Shown here: piece by piece, positions 40,079 through 48,935 of the stretch
Position numbering within the stretch: position 1 is the first letter of the stretch
Layout: each line of letters starts with the position of its first letter
Assembly: GCA_905182535.1 (NCBI GenBank)
Contig: CAJJBZ010000005.1
Coordinates: forward strand, 62,001-126,000
From: an uncultured Planktomarina sp.
Lineage (GTDB): Bacteria; Pseudomonadota; Alphaproteobacteria; Rhodobacterales; Rhodobacteraceae
Direction of reading: 5' to 3'
DNA length: 64,000 nt
Program-made: the position numbers and the translations under genes
The notes under the pieces: model-generated
Told to the model about the DNA's origin: nothing
Seen by the model: the letters and a program-made list of their open reading frames with translations, nothing else
Databases searched by the model: none

Positions 40079-40310
40079 AGAAATAATAAAAATTACTCTG
40101 TGAAATTTGTTATGTTGTTCTGTGATTAAGAGGCTATTTTTCCAAAAATACCGAGTACGGTATTAAAAAATTATAAATAAAATGCGCAGATTAATTTCTG
40201 TGCCTTTTTTTATTTAAGTGTCAGAAATAATAAAAATTATTCTGTGAATTTTATTAAGCCAGTCTGTGACTAATAGATTCTTTTTCAAAAAATACCGAGT
40301 CAAGAATTAA
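40079..40310 (+). repeat. imperfect tandem duplication between rpsT and dnaA with TCTGTGA motifs
   Basis: Two copies of a block of about 87 bases, at 40079-40165 and 40223-40310, share most of their sequence: both open with AGAAATAATAAAAATTA and both contain AAATACCGAGT near their end. Period 144. Each copy has two TCTGTGA heptamers 22 bases apart (40097, 40119; 40241, 40263), about two helical turns. A hairpin with a T run (40184-40211) lies between the copies. The block could be a pair of small RNA genes or a protein-binding array near the origin. No protein is encoded. Confidence 0.7.
40184..40211 (+). terminator. hairpin with T run between the two repeat copies
   Basis: GCGCAG (40184-40189) and CTGTGC (40198-40203) pair over 6 bp including one G-U, followed by C and seven Ts. 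It resembles an intrinsic terminator for a transcript that starts within or before the first repeat copy. Confidence 0.65.
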
Positions 40311-40448
40311 GATCTGTTGCAGAGTCACTTGGCCGAGGATAAAAAGTAAGTGCGAGTCACATAAGTTGCTCCGGGGAATGATGGACTTGGGGGATTGCTG
40401 CTGCTGCACAGCGACATGACCTTAGTCGAGTACTTTAATTTGTGAGTC
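40276..40448. promoter_or_regulatory. cluster of five GANTC (CcrM-type) sites upstream of dnaA
   Basis: GATTC at 40276 and GAGTC at 40297, 40322, 40354 and 40444 lie within 173 bases in front of dnaA; by chance fewer than one would be expected. GANTC is methylated by CcrM in most alphaproteobacteria, and in Caulobacter the methylation state of the dnaA promoter affects dnaA expression. The same control is inferred here. A dnaA promoter itself is not identifiable with confidence. Confidence 0.6.
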
Positions 40449-40577
40449 ATTCCCAGGAAGATAACTACGCCAGTTTAGTGGGTGATGTGGTTAGTACCTT
40501 TAACGTGCGAGTGGTTAACTCTGCAGTGGTTTTTAGGCCGGTAATCGGCAGATTTTGTTTGGGGACAATTGAAACAC

Positions 40578-41924
40578 ATGTCACTAGAATTTTGGGATAT
40601 CGCAGCTGATCGCTTACGTAAATCACTTGGCAATAATAGCTATAAATCCTGGATTGAGCCGTTGCAATTTATTAGTGAAAATTCTGGTATTGCTGAGTTT
40701 TCTGTCCCTACAAGTTTTTTTGGGAATTATGTCCGGCAGCATTTCGAAGATCAAATTTTGTATCAAATGCGTGAATCCGGCCTTTCAGTCACACGCATCA
40801 CCTTTACGGTTGGCAGTGCGGACCAAGAGGTTTTGGCGCGCCCGGCAGCCCCTGCGGTCATAGCGCCTGTGAAGCCACGTGAGACTCAAGGCGCCAAACT
40901 GGACCCAAGATTTTTGTTTGAAAACTTTGTGGTTGGAAAGCCCAACGAGCTTGCTCATGCTGCTGCCAAGCGGGTGGCTGAGGCAGGCGCAGTAACATTC
41001 AATCCATTGTTTTTATATGGTGGTGTTGGTTTGGGTAAGACCCATTTGATGCACGCTATCGCCTGGGAATTACAGTCAAATCGACCTGATATCAATGTGA
41101 TGTATTTGTCGGCTGAGCAATTCATGTATCGTTTTGTGCAAGCTTTGCGCGAACGAAAAATGATGGATTTTAAAGAATTGTTCCGGTCGGTTGATGTGTT
41201 GATGGTTGACGACGTGCAATTCATTGCCGGTAAAGACAGTACGCAAGAAGAGTTTTTCCATACGTTCAACGCCTTGGTTGATCAAAACAAGCAGATCATT
41301 ATTTCAGCAGATCGTGCGCCTGGTGAGATTAAGCTTTTGGAAGATCGAATCGCCAGCCGTTTGCAGTGTGGACTAGTGGTTGATCTTCATCCCACGACAT
41401 ATGAGCTCCGATTGGGTATTTTACAGTCGAAAATTGAATTATACCAATCTAGCTATCCAGGCATAATAGTGCGTCAGGAAGTGGTTGAATTTCTAGCGCA
41501 TCGTATCTCCACCAACGTGCGTGTGCTGGAGGGTGCTTTGACGCGTTTATTTGCGTTTGCGTCACTGGTTGGTCGCGAGATTACTGTTGAGCTAACTCAA
41601 GACTGTCTGTCTGATATCTTACGGGCCTCAGACCGCAGGGTCACTGTTGAGGAAATTCAACGTAAAGTTAGCGATCATTACAATATCCGCTTATCTGATA
41701 TGCTAGGTCCTAAACGCCTGCGTAGCTTTGCACGACCTCGGCAAATCGCGATGTATCTGTGTAAGCAGCTAACTAGCCGATCTTTGCCTGAAATAGGTCG
41801 GCGATTTGGTGGTCGTGATCATACAACGGTCATGCATGGCGTGCGTCGGATCGAGGATCTGCGCAATCAAGACAGCCAAATGTCTGATGATCTTGATCTG
41901 CTACGGCGCTCTTTGGAGGGCTAA
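40578..41924 (+). CDS. dnaA: chromosomal replication initiator protein DnaA
   Basis: The AAA+ initiator that opens the origin. In about 448 residues: N-terminal DnaB/DiaA-interacting domain (SLEFWDIAADRLRKSLG...YKSWIEPL), a short linker, Walker A YGGVGLGKTHLMHA, Walker B MVDDVQFIAGK, and the DNA-binding helix-turn-helix with the signature GGRDHTTVMHGVRRIEDL. ATG at 40578 preferred over the TTG at 40569. Upstream are the repeat block and GANTC cluster. dnaN follows after 104 bases that contain a DnaA-box-like TGTGGAAAA. Confidence 0.96.
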   Translation: MSLEFWDIAADRLRKSLGNNSYKSWIEPLQFISENSGIAEFSVPTSFFGNYVRQHFEDQILYQMRESGLSVTRITFTVGSADQEVLARPAAPAVIAPVKPRETQGAKLDPRFLFENFVVGKPNELAHAAAKRVAEAGAVTFNPLFLYGGVGLGKTHLMHAIAWELQSNRPDINVMYLSAEQFMYRFVQALRERKMMDFKELFRSVDVLMVDDVQFIAGKDSTQEEFFHTFNALVDQNKQIIISADRAPGEIKLLEDRIASRLQCGLVVDLHPTTYELRLGILQSKIELYQSSYPGIIVRQEVVEFLAHRISTNVRVLEGALTRLFAFASLVGREITVELTQDCLSDILRASDRRVTVEEIQRKVSDHYNIRLSDMLGPKRLRSFARPRQIAMYLCKQLTSRSLPEIGRRFGGRDHTTVMHGVRRIEDLRNQDSQMSDDLDLLRRSLEG

Positions 41925-41977
41925 AGCCACATCAAAGGCTATAGCCGGTCATAACCCAACGACAAAGCCTTGTGTCC

Positions 41978-41986
41978 TGTGGAAAA
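41978..41986. promoter_or_regulatory. DnaA-box-like site between dnaA and dnaN
   Basis: TGTGGAAAA, the complement of TTTTCCACA, is one mismatch from the E. coli DnaA box TTATCCACA. A single site between dnaA and dnaN could autoregulate dnaN. The same nonamer also occurs upstream of glmM (about 35480), so specificity is uncertain. Confidence 0.4.
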
Positions 41987-42028
41987 CTCTTTACGGTTTA
42001 CCATCGAAATACGTGACGGAGAGCGGCA

Positions 42029-43147
42029 ATGAAACTGTCTATTGAACGCGCAACTTTGTTGAAGGCTGTATCTCAAGCGCAGTCTGTTGTGGAGCGCCGA
42101 AATACGATCCCAATACTAGCAAATGTCCTTATAGAGGCGAGTGGAGACCATGTCTCTTTCCGAGCTACGGATCTTGATATAGAGATTGTTGATCGTGTGA
42201 CTGCAATGGTAGAGCGTGGGGGGGCCAGCACGGTTTCTGCCGTAATGTTGCATGAAATCGTCAGAAAGTTGCCAGACGGTGCGCTTGTGACATTGGTTGA
42301 CGATGGTGCGTCTGGCCGTCTCACTGTGGAAGCTGGCCGGTCCAACTTTTCATTGGCCACGTTGCCGAAAGAAGATTTCCCAGTGATGGCTTCTTCTGAG
42401 TATACATCCAATTTTACAGCTCCTGCTATGATGCTGCGTCGATTATTTGATAAATCAAAATTTGCGATTTCTACAGAAGAGACTCGATATTATTTGAACG
42501 GCGTGTACATGCATTCATCAGATGGAGTGAATGGTAAAGTTTTACGCTGTGTTGCTACAGATGGCCACCGTCTAGCGCGAATTGATGCAGAGCTACCAGA
42601 GGGTGCAGATACATTACCTGGTGTCATTGTTCCGCGCAAAACAGTTGGTGAGATGCGTAAGCTTTTGGATGATGACGAGGCGCAAATTGCTGTGTCTGTG
42701 TCTGAAACCAAAGTGCGCTTTGCGACGCCAAATGTGACGCTGACCTCTAAGGTTATTGATGGCACTTTCCCCGATTACACCCGGGTCATTCCAACGGGTA
42801 ATACGCGTAAGCTGGAGGTGGATGCCTCTGAATTTGCTAAAGCGGTTGATCGTGTGGCTACTGTATCCTCTGAACGGTCACGCGCTGTTAAAATGTCTTT
42901 AGATGAAGATCGTTTGATCCTTTCGGTAAATGCGCCAGATAGTGGAGCTGCTGAGGAAGAACTGGCTGTGGCTTATGGCGATGAGAAATTAGAAATTGGC
43001 TTCAATGCCAAATACCTTCTCGAAATTGCTAGCCAAGTTGACCGAGAAAATGCAGTTTTCATGTTCAACACCGCGGGTGATCCTACCTTGATGCGGGAAG
43101 GTAATGACACGTCTGCGATTTATGTTGTTATGCCCATGCGCGTTTAA
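42029..43147 (+). CDS. dnaN: DNA polymerase III beta subunit (sliding clamp)
   Basis: The 372-residue processivity clamp. MKLSIERATLLKAVSQAQSVVERRNTIPIL is the conserved N-terminus; three clamp folds of about 120 residues follow (RYYLNGVYMH and TDGHRLAR in the middle), ending in YVVMPMRV, the typical hydrophobic C-terminus forming the protein-binding cleft. Intact. Between dnaA and recF as in most bacteria; recF starts 25 bases after the stop. Confidence 0.96.
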   Translation: MKLSIERATLLKAVSQAQSVVERRNTIPILANVLIEASGDHVSFRATDLDIEIVDRVTAMVERGGASTVSAVMLHEIVRKLPDGALVTLVDDGASGRLTVEAGRSNFSLATLPKEDFPVMASSEYTSNFTAPAMMLRRLFDKSKFAISTEETRYYLNGVYMHSSDGVNGKVLRCVATDGHRLARIDAELPEGADTLPGVIVPRKTVGEMRKLLDDDEAQIAVSVSETKVRFATPNVTLTSKVIDGTFPDYTRVIPTGNTRKLEVDASEFAKAVDRVATVSSERSRAVKMSLDEDRLILSVNAPDSGAAEEELAVAYGDEKLEIGFNAKYLLEIASQVDRENAVFMFNTAGDPTLMREGNDTSAIYVVMPMRV

Positions 43148-43172
43148 GCTGGACCAAATGTGAAGGGCGCAG

Positions 43173-44246
43173 ATGCCCAATCTTGCCGTTGAATCCTTAA
43201 CTCTGTCTCATTTCCGGTCGCATCACGTGGTGCAGATCAAATGTGACGCGCGGCCTATTGCTATCTATGGGGCGAATGGAGCGGGCAAAACCAATATTCT
43301 GGAGGCTGTGTCATTATTATCCCCTGGGCGTGGTGTGCGTCGCGCTAGCGCGGAGGAGATGACGCGTAGGCCAGAAGCGCTGGGCTGGAAAGTTAAAGCA
43401 GTGCTACGCTCTCAGGGCCGGTTGCACGAAGTTGAGACATGGTCTGAGAATGGCGCCGCGCGACAGGTACGTATCGACAGCAAGGCTGCTACTCAGGTGA
43501 TGCTGGGGCGGATTGCGCGGGTGTTATGGTTGATCCCGGCCATGGATCGCCTCTGGATTGAGGGCGCGGATGGACGGCGGAGGTTTTTGGACCGGATGAC
43601 GCTATCGTTTTACCCGAGCCATGCTGACAATGTTTTGATTTATGAAAAAAATATGCGTGAACGAAACCGCTTGTTGAAAGATCGGGTGAAAGATGCACAT
43701 TGGTATCGGGCAATCGAAAGCCAAATGGCAGAATCTGGTGTCAAAATTCGGGCTGCTCGTGAGGAGACCTTGGCCCATATCCACGCCTCACAAGAGCAAG
43801 CAGAGACAGCTTTTCCAACTGCAAATTTAACCCTTACCAACGCTGAAAATATCGATATTCCAAATAATAGTGATGAATTGGCGGTGTTGCTTGCGGACTA
43901 TCGTAACCGCGATATTACTGCTGGCCGGACCTTGATAGGACCACATCGTGATGACCTGTATGGAGTTTTTGCAGCTAAAAATGTACCAGCAAAAGACAGC
44001 TCGACAGGTGAGCAAAAAGCACTTTTGATTTCTTTGATACTAGCGAATAGCCGAGCGCTAAAAGAACAAACGGGTCTCACGCCTGTGTTGCTTCTAGATG
44101 AGGTTGCTGCGCATTTGGATGCTGGCCGAAGGGCAGCACTTTATGAGGAAATTTGTGCGCTTGGGGCGCAGGCATGGATGACTGGCACTGGCCCGGAATT
44201 GTTTGAGGAATTCGGCGCGGCGCGCTCAGCATCTATTAGTATCTGA
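43173..44246 (+). CDS. recF: DNA replication and repair protein RecF
   Basis: An SMC-like ATPase that loads RecA at gaps. Walker A YGANGAGKTNILEAVSLLSPGRG near residue 33, signature SSTGEQKALLISL and Walker B PVLLLDEVAAHLD are all present in 357 residues. ATG at 43173. Part of the dnaA-dnaN-recF-gyrB cluster; here a LysE exporter gene intervenes before gyrB. Confidence 0.95.
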   Translation: MPNLAVESLTLSHFRSHHVVQIKCDARPIAIYGANGAGKTNILEAVSLLSPGRGVRRASAEEMTRRPEALGWKVKAVLRSQGRLHEVETWSENGAARQVRIDSKAATQVMLGRIARVLWLIPAMDRLWIEGADGRRRFLDRMTLSFYPSHADNVLIYEKNMRERNRLLKDRVKDAHWYRAIESQMAESGVKIRAAREETLAHIHASQEQAETAFPTANLTLTNAENIDIPNNSDELAVLLADYRNRDITAGRTLIGPHRDDLYGVFAAKNVPAKDSSTGEQKALLISLILANSRALKEQTGLTPVLLLDEVAAHLDAGRRAALYEEICALGAQAWMTGTGPELFEEFGAARSASISI

Positions 44247-44276
44247 AACTAAAGGAAAATCGCAGGTAGACATACA

Positions 44277-44903
44277 ATGAGTATGACATTAGCAGCCTCA
44301 GATTTGATAATTTATTCGCTTGCTGTTTTGATTTTGTTTCTAACTCCCGGCCCTGTTTGGGTGGCGCTTTTGGCTCGCGCGATGTCTGGAGGGTTTCAGG
44401 CGGCCTGGCCTTTGGCCTTGGGGGTAGCAATTGGTGATGCAGTTTGGCCAATCCTTGCAATCCTAGGTGTGAGCTGGATCGTGAATGAAATTGATGGCTT
44501 TATGACTATACTGCGATATTTGGCCGCTTTAATTTTTCTGGCAATGGGAGCCTTGCTTATTTGGAGGGCTGGCAATGCTCTTGGTAGTGACAGTCGCCTC
44601 ACCCGCCCGGGTATGTGGGCAGGCTTTGTGGCAGGAATTGTAGTAATTTTAAGTAATCCGAAAGCTATTTTGTTTTATATGGGCGTCTTGCCGGGATTTT
44701 TTAACCTTACTCAGGTGACGGTCGTGGATATTATGGCAATTGTTGTGGTCTCAATCACAACCCCACTTTTGGGCAATCTCATTCTGGCAAGCTTTGTAAG
44801 TAAGGTATTAGTATTTTTACAATCGCCTAGTGCTGTGCGGCGGATCAATAAGGTGTCTGGTGGACTTCTGATGGCTGTGGGTTTGGTGATCCCTTTTGTC
44901 TGA
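44277..44903 (+). CDS. LysE/RhtB family amino-acid exporter
   Basis: A 208-residue inner-membrane protein with about six hydrophobic segments. FLTPGPVWVALLARAMSGGFQAAW is the conserved first-loop signature, and NPKAILFYMGVLPGFF near residue 120 is the second. The family exports amino acids such as threonine, homoserine or lysine; the substrate is not predictable. It lies between recF and gyrB on the same strand, 30 bases after recF. ATG at 44277, with GGAAA upstream. Confidence 0.88.
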   Translation: MSMTLAASDLIIYSLAVLILFLTPGPVWVALLARAMSGGFQAAWPLALGVAIGDAVWPILAILGVSWIVNEIDGFMTILRYLAALIFLAMGALLIWRAGNALGSDSRLTRPGMWAGFVAGIVVILSNPKAILFYMGVLPGFFNLTQVTVVDIMAIVVVSITTPLLGNLILASFVSKVLVFLQSPSAVRRINKVSGGLLMAVGLVIPFV

Positions 44904-45276
44904 GATATCTACAGACTTAGAATTTCTACGCCAATTGCCTGCGGTCCGTAAGTTAGGGTTTAATAACCGTAGTCCTTAGCGCAGCTGTCTGCAGTGAGGT
45001 CGTCACCTTGCTGTTTGGGCGCTTGGAGGGCTTTAAGTCTTTTTTGAATGGGAAGCATTTGACAAATTTTTTGTGGAAAACTAGCCCTAGATACACTGGA
45101 TTCAATCGCCAATATTGCTACTCTGGACGCGAAATCTAGGCCTATGCCTACCGAAAAATTTAACCATGTGCATTGTGGAAAAAAATACCCCCTTTGACCA
45201 CTATCTGTTGTGCCATTTGCGTGACAAAGCTTACCAAATACGCTATTTGTTGTGTAACATAGAAAAGGTGAGCAGT
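44904..45276 (+). promoter_or_regulatory. gyrB upstream region with DnaA-box-like sites and a -35 element
   Basis: This 373-base gap contains no gene. TTGACA at 45059-45064 is a consensus -35 element, and the DnaA-box-like TGTGGAAAA at 45072-45080 lies in the would-be spacer; a second copy is at 45174-45182. The expected -10 (TAGCCC at about 45082) is poor. A CtrA-like half site TTAACCAT is at 45160. The pattern suggests replication-linked control of gyrB, or origin-proximal DnaA binding, but the elements are short and unproven. Confidence 0.45.
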
Positions 45277-47680
45277 ATGGCCGAACAGACCCCAGTTGTA
45301 GAAGAATATGGTGCTGATTCCATCCAAGTTCTCAGGGGCTTAGAGGCTGTTCGGAAGCGACCTGGCATGTACATTGGCGATACCGACGATGGCTCGGGTT
45401 TGCACCATATGGTTTACGAAGTTGTCGACAACGGTATTGATGAGGCTTTGGCCGGTCACGCGGACCATGTTTCGGTGCGGATCAATGCTGATAACTCGGT
45501 TTCTGTCGCCGATAATGGTCGTGGTATCCCGGTTGGCATACATGAAGAAGAAGGCGTTTCTGCCGCCGAAGTTATCATGACTCAGCTGCATGCTGGTGGT
45601 AAGTTCGACAGCAACTCTTACAAGGTGTCGGGTGGTTTGCACGGCGTGGGTGTCTCTGTGGTTAATGCACTTTCTGTTTGGTTGGAACTGCGAATTTGGC
45701 GCAATGGCAAAGAGCATGTGGCGCGTTTTGAGCACGGCGATACGGCGGAGCATCTAAAGGTTATAGGCGATTGTGGCGACCGTACGGGTACGGAAGTTCG
45801 TTTCCTCGCTTCAACGGGCACATTTTCGAATCTTGAGTATAAATTTGAAGTTCTTGAAAAGCGCTTGCGTGAATTAGCATTTTTGAATTCTGGGGTGCGG
45901 ATTATTTTAGAAGACTTGCGTCCTGTTGAGCCTTTGCGTAGCGAGTTGTATTATGATGGTGGTGTACGGGAATTTGTAAAATATCTCGACAGATCCAAGA
46001 CTTCAATTATGGAAGAACCAATTTATGTAAATGCCATGCGGGATGATATCGGTGTTGAAGTGGCAATGTGGTGGAATGATACCTATCATGAGAACGTTCT
46101 GCCCTTCACTAACAATATCCCACAGCGGGATGGTGGCACCCATATGGCCGGGTTCCGAGGCGCCTTGACTCGGACCATAAATAATTATGCGCAGTCCAGC
46201 GGCATTGCGAAAAAAGAGAAGATTAACTTTACTGGGGATGATGCCCGTGAAGGCTTGACTTGTGTTTTGTCGATCAAAGTCCCTGACCCGAAGTTTTCTA
46301 GTCAAACTAAAGATAAATTGGTAAGCTCTGAGGTCCGCCCGGCTGTCGAGGGCTTGGTCGGTGAAAAGCTCTCGGAATGGTTTGAAGAAAACCCAGCACA
46401 GGCAAAAATTATTGTTGGTAAGATCGTGGAGGCTGCCATGGCCCGCGAAGCCGCCCGTAATGCCAATGTTTCCAGAAAACGGCTTAACTTTTTGGCTGGT
46501 AAGCTCAGCCATCTGCTCAGAAAAAGATCCCTCTAAAACCGAAGTCTTTTTGGTGGAAGGTGATAGTGCTGGTGGCTCTGCGCAAACTGGCCGAGATCGT
46601 TTAACCCAAGCGGTTTTGCCGTTACGTGGTAAGATTCTCAATGTAGAGCGTGCTCGGTTTGATCGGATGTTGGGTAGCCAAGAAATCGGCAATCTTGTTA
46701 TGGCGCTAGGTACAGGCATTGGTCGCGATGAGTTTAATATCGATAAGCTGCGTTATCATAAAATTGTCATTATGACTGATGCGGATGTCGATGGGGCGCA
46801 TATTCGAACACTACTCCTCACGTTCTTCTTTAGGCAAATGCCAGCTTTAATAGAGGGTGGATTTCTCTATATTGCTCAGCCGCCTTTATTTAAGGTGGGT
46901 CGTGGTCGGTCTGAGGTGTATCTCAAAGACCAGCCAGCTTTAGATGAGTATTTGATTGAGCAAGGCATTGAAGGCGCGTTGTTACGTCTCAACGATGGCG
47001 AAGAGATTTTGGGTGCTGACCTGATGCGCGTGGTGGATGAAGCTCGGCAGTTAAAACGGATCGTCGATGCCTTCCCAACCCACTACCCTCGGCACATCTT
47101 GGAGCAGGCTGCGATTGCAGGTGCTTTTGTGCCTGGTGCTGTAGACCGCGACCTTCAAGGCATGGCAGAGGCTGTGGCTCGCCGGTTAGACCTAATAGCC
47201 TTAGAATATGAGCGTGGCTGGCAAGGCCGTCCGACCCAAGATCGTGGCATGCGTTTGGCGCGTATTTTGCGGGGTGTTGAAGAAGTCCGCAATCTTGATG
47301 GGGCGATGCTTCGCTCTGGTGAAGCCCGTCGTACTGGTAAGTTGACTGAAAGCTTGCAAGATACCTATGGCGGTCCTTGTACATTGGTGCGCAAAGATCG
47401 GGTGCAGGTGGTCAATGGGCCCCTCACATTGCTAAGTGCGATTTTGGACGAGGGCGAAAAAGGCCTGTCTCTTCAGAGATATAAGGGTTTGGGGGAAATG
47501 AATCCAGACCAGCTTTGGGAAACAACGCTTGATCCAGATGCGCGGACATTGTTGCAGGTTAAGATTGATGATTTGGCCGAAGCGGATGACTTGTTCACTA
47601 AGCTGATGGGCGATGTGGTTGAGCCACGCCGTGAGTTTATCCAAACCAATGCACTAAATGTGTCTAACTTGGATTTCTGA
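45277..47680 (+). CDS. gyrB: DNA gyrase subunit B (frameshifted near 46514)
   Basis: ATPase subunit of gyrase, which introduces negative supercoils. [30 protein letters not shown] and GRGIPVG form the GHKL ATP site; the TOPRIM part starts at [14 protein letters not shown] and contains [20 protein letters not shown]; the tail ends [10 protein letters not shown]. The frame breaks after GKLSH at 46512-46516; removing one base gives [12 protein letters not shown]. The stretch just before ([12 protein letters not shown]) is also about five residues shorter than usual. Joined length is about 800. ATG at 45277 (GTG at 45268 possible). Gyrase is essential, so an error is likely. Confidence 0.95.
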
Positions 47681-47756
47681 TTCAAACTAACATTGGAGCC
47701 ATTGTGCTGGCTGCTACTTGCGGAGGTTAGGGCAAGGCTCCAGGGCTATGGAGCTC

Positions 47757-48635
47757 CTATTCTTTGGCGGCATCCATCTGCCTTTGGCGTTCACCAAAGC
47801 GAGCGCGATCTTCGTCGGTATATTCATCCATACATTGATGGCATTGCATACCTTTGATGTATTCTTTCTGCTCTTTATTGGCTCCGGTTATCGGGCGCCG
47901 ACAAGCGTAGCATTGATCGTAATTGCCCTCGATCAACCCATGGCCTACTGAAACCCTGTTATCAAAAACGAAACACTCCCCAGTCCATGTGCTCTTTTCT
48001 TTCGGTACTTGCTCTAAGTATTTCAAAATACCACCCTTAAGATGGTAAACTTCATCAACTCCCTCACCTAATAAAAAATTAGTAGATTTTTCACAGCGAA
48101 TACCACCGGTACAAAACATTGCTATTTTTTTGTCTTGAAAGCGGTGCTTGTTTTTTGCCCACCACTCAGGGAACTCGCGGAAGGTTTTGGTTTGTGGATC
48201 AATCGCTCCTTCAAAAGTCCCAATTCCCACTTCATAATCGTTACGCGTGTCGATCACGGCCACATCTGGCAAGTTGATCAGGGCATTCCAATCTGAAGCC
48301 TCAACGTAATGACCCGTCGTTGTACGCGGGTCAATATTGGGTTGCCCCATAGTCACAATTTCTTTCTTAAGTCGTACCTTCATCCGTTTGAACGGCATAG
48401 ATTGTGCAATGCTTTCCTTATGATCCAAATTTTCGCATCCAGGTAAAGCTGCAATATGCTTCCACAGCCGGGCAATGCCTTGGCTTGGGCCTGCAACGGT
48501 CCCATTTATCCCCTCAGAAGCGATTAAAATCGTACCTTTAATTCCCTCATGCTCGCACAAAGACAGCATTGGCCCTTGGAGGGCTTTGGGGTCATCAAAC
48601 CGTGTAAAGTGATAAAGCGCTGAGACTATGAACAT
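47757..48635 (-). CDS. trhO: tRNA uridine(34) hydroxylase, rhodanese fold (TrhO/YceA)
   Basis: TrhO makes 5-hydroxyuridine at the tRNA wobble position using oxygen. Start at the ATG at 48635 (MFIVSALYHFTRFDDP). It has an N-terminal acylphosphatase-like part with GTILIASEGINGTVAG, then a rhodanese domain with DTRNDYEVGIGTFEGA and the reactive loop MFCTGGIRCEKS, and a cysteine-rich tail (CYACRRPIT...CHQCMDEY). About 292 residues. Convergent with gyrB. Confidence 0.9.
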   Translation of the reverse strand: MFIVSALYHFTRFDDPKALQGPMLSLCEHEGIKGTILIASEGINGTVAGPSQGIARLWKHIAALPGCENLDHKESIAQSMPFKRMKVRLKKEIVTMGQPNIDPRTTTGHYVEASDWNALINLPDVAVIDTRNDYEVGIGTFEGAIDPQTKTFREFPEWWAKNKHRFQDKKIAMFCTGGIRCEKSTNFLLGEGVDEVYHLKGGILKYLEQVPKEKSTWTGECFVFDNRVSVGHGLIEGNYDQCYACRRPITGANKEQKEYIKGMQCHQCMDEYTDEDRARFGERQRQMDAAKE

Positions 48636-48752
48636 GCACTTTGGAATAGTCGGAAGTGGACGATGCTGCAAGATCAGTTGCCGCCCAGGTCAACATTGAC
48701 CTTAGTGGCTGTGGTCTTTACCTCTGATCTGAAGCTATGGCAGGAGACCTTA

Positions 48753-48935
48753 ATGCGCGCATTAATCGTAATTGATGTCCAAAATGATTTTTGTGTTGCA
48801 CATTCAACCTTGGATGCTGCAAGTCTTGGTTTTCAAGTGTCGGTTGATACAGAATTATGTCGTACCATCGATAGGGACGGATTACCTGATCTTGCATTAA
48901 TTGAAATGAAATCAGCAAAAGTGAGGCTTGTGTAA
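48753..48935 (+). pseudogene. pncA: pncA remnant with large in-frame internal deletion
   Basis: MRALIVIDVQNDFC is the N-terminus of nicotinamidase PncA, with the catalytic Asp, and VAHSTLDAASLGFQVSVDTEL...IDRDGLPDLALIEM is its C-terminus, which should follow the catalytic-cysteine motif DFCV/DYCV. The two are fused directly: only 60 codons remain of about 200. The join falls at DFC, present in both the N-terminal NDFC and the active-site DFCV motif, so a deletion between short similar sequences is the likely cause. The lid, metal site and catalytic Lys are gone, so nicotinamidase activity is impossible. The frame stays open and its TAA overlaps the pncB ATG, so coupling to pncB may be what keeps it. 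Confidence 0.85.

Noticed and set aside
45160..45167. TTAACCAT as a CtrA site upstream of gyrB
   Set aside because: Only one half site is present; a full CtrA site needs a second TTAA-type half 7 bases away.
30942..47680. Reading secA, ubiB and gyrB as genuine pseudogenes
   Set aside because: Both halves of each are fully conserved with no loss beyond one or two bases, and secA and gyrB cannot be dispensed with. I annotate them as genes with probable sequence errors.
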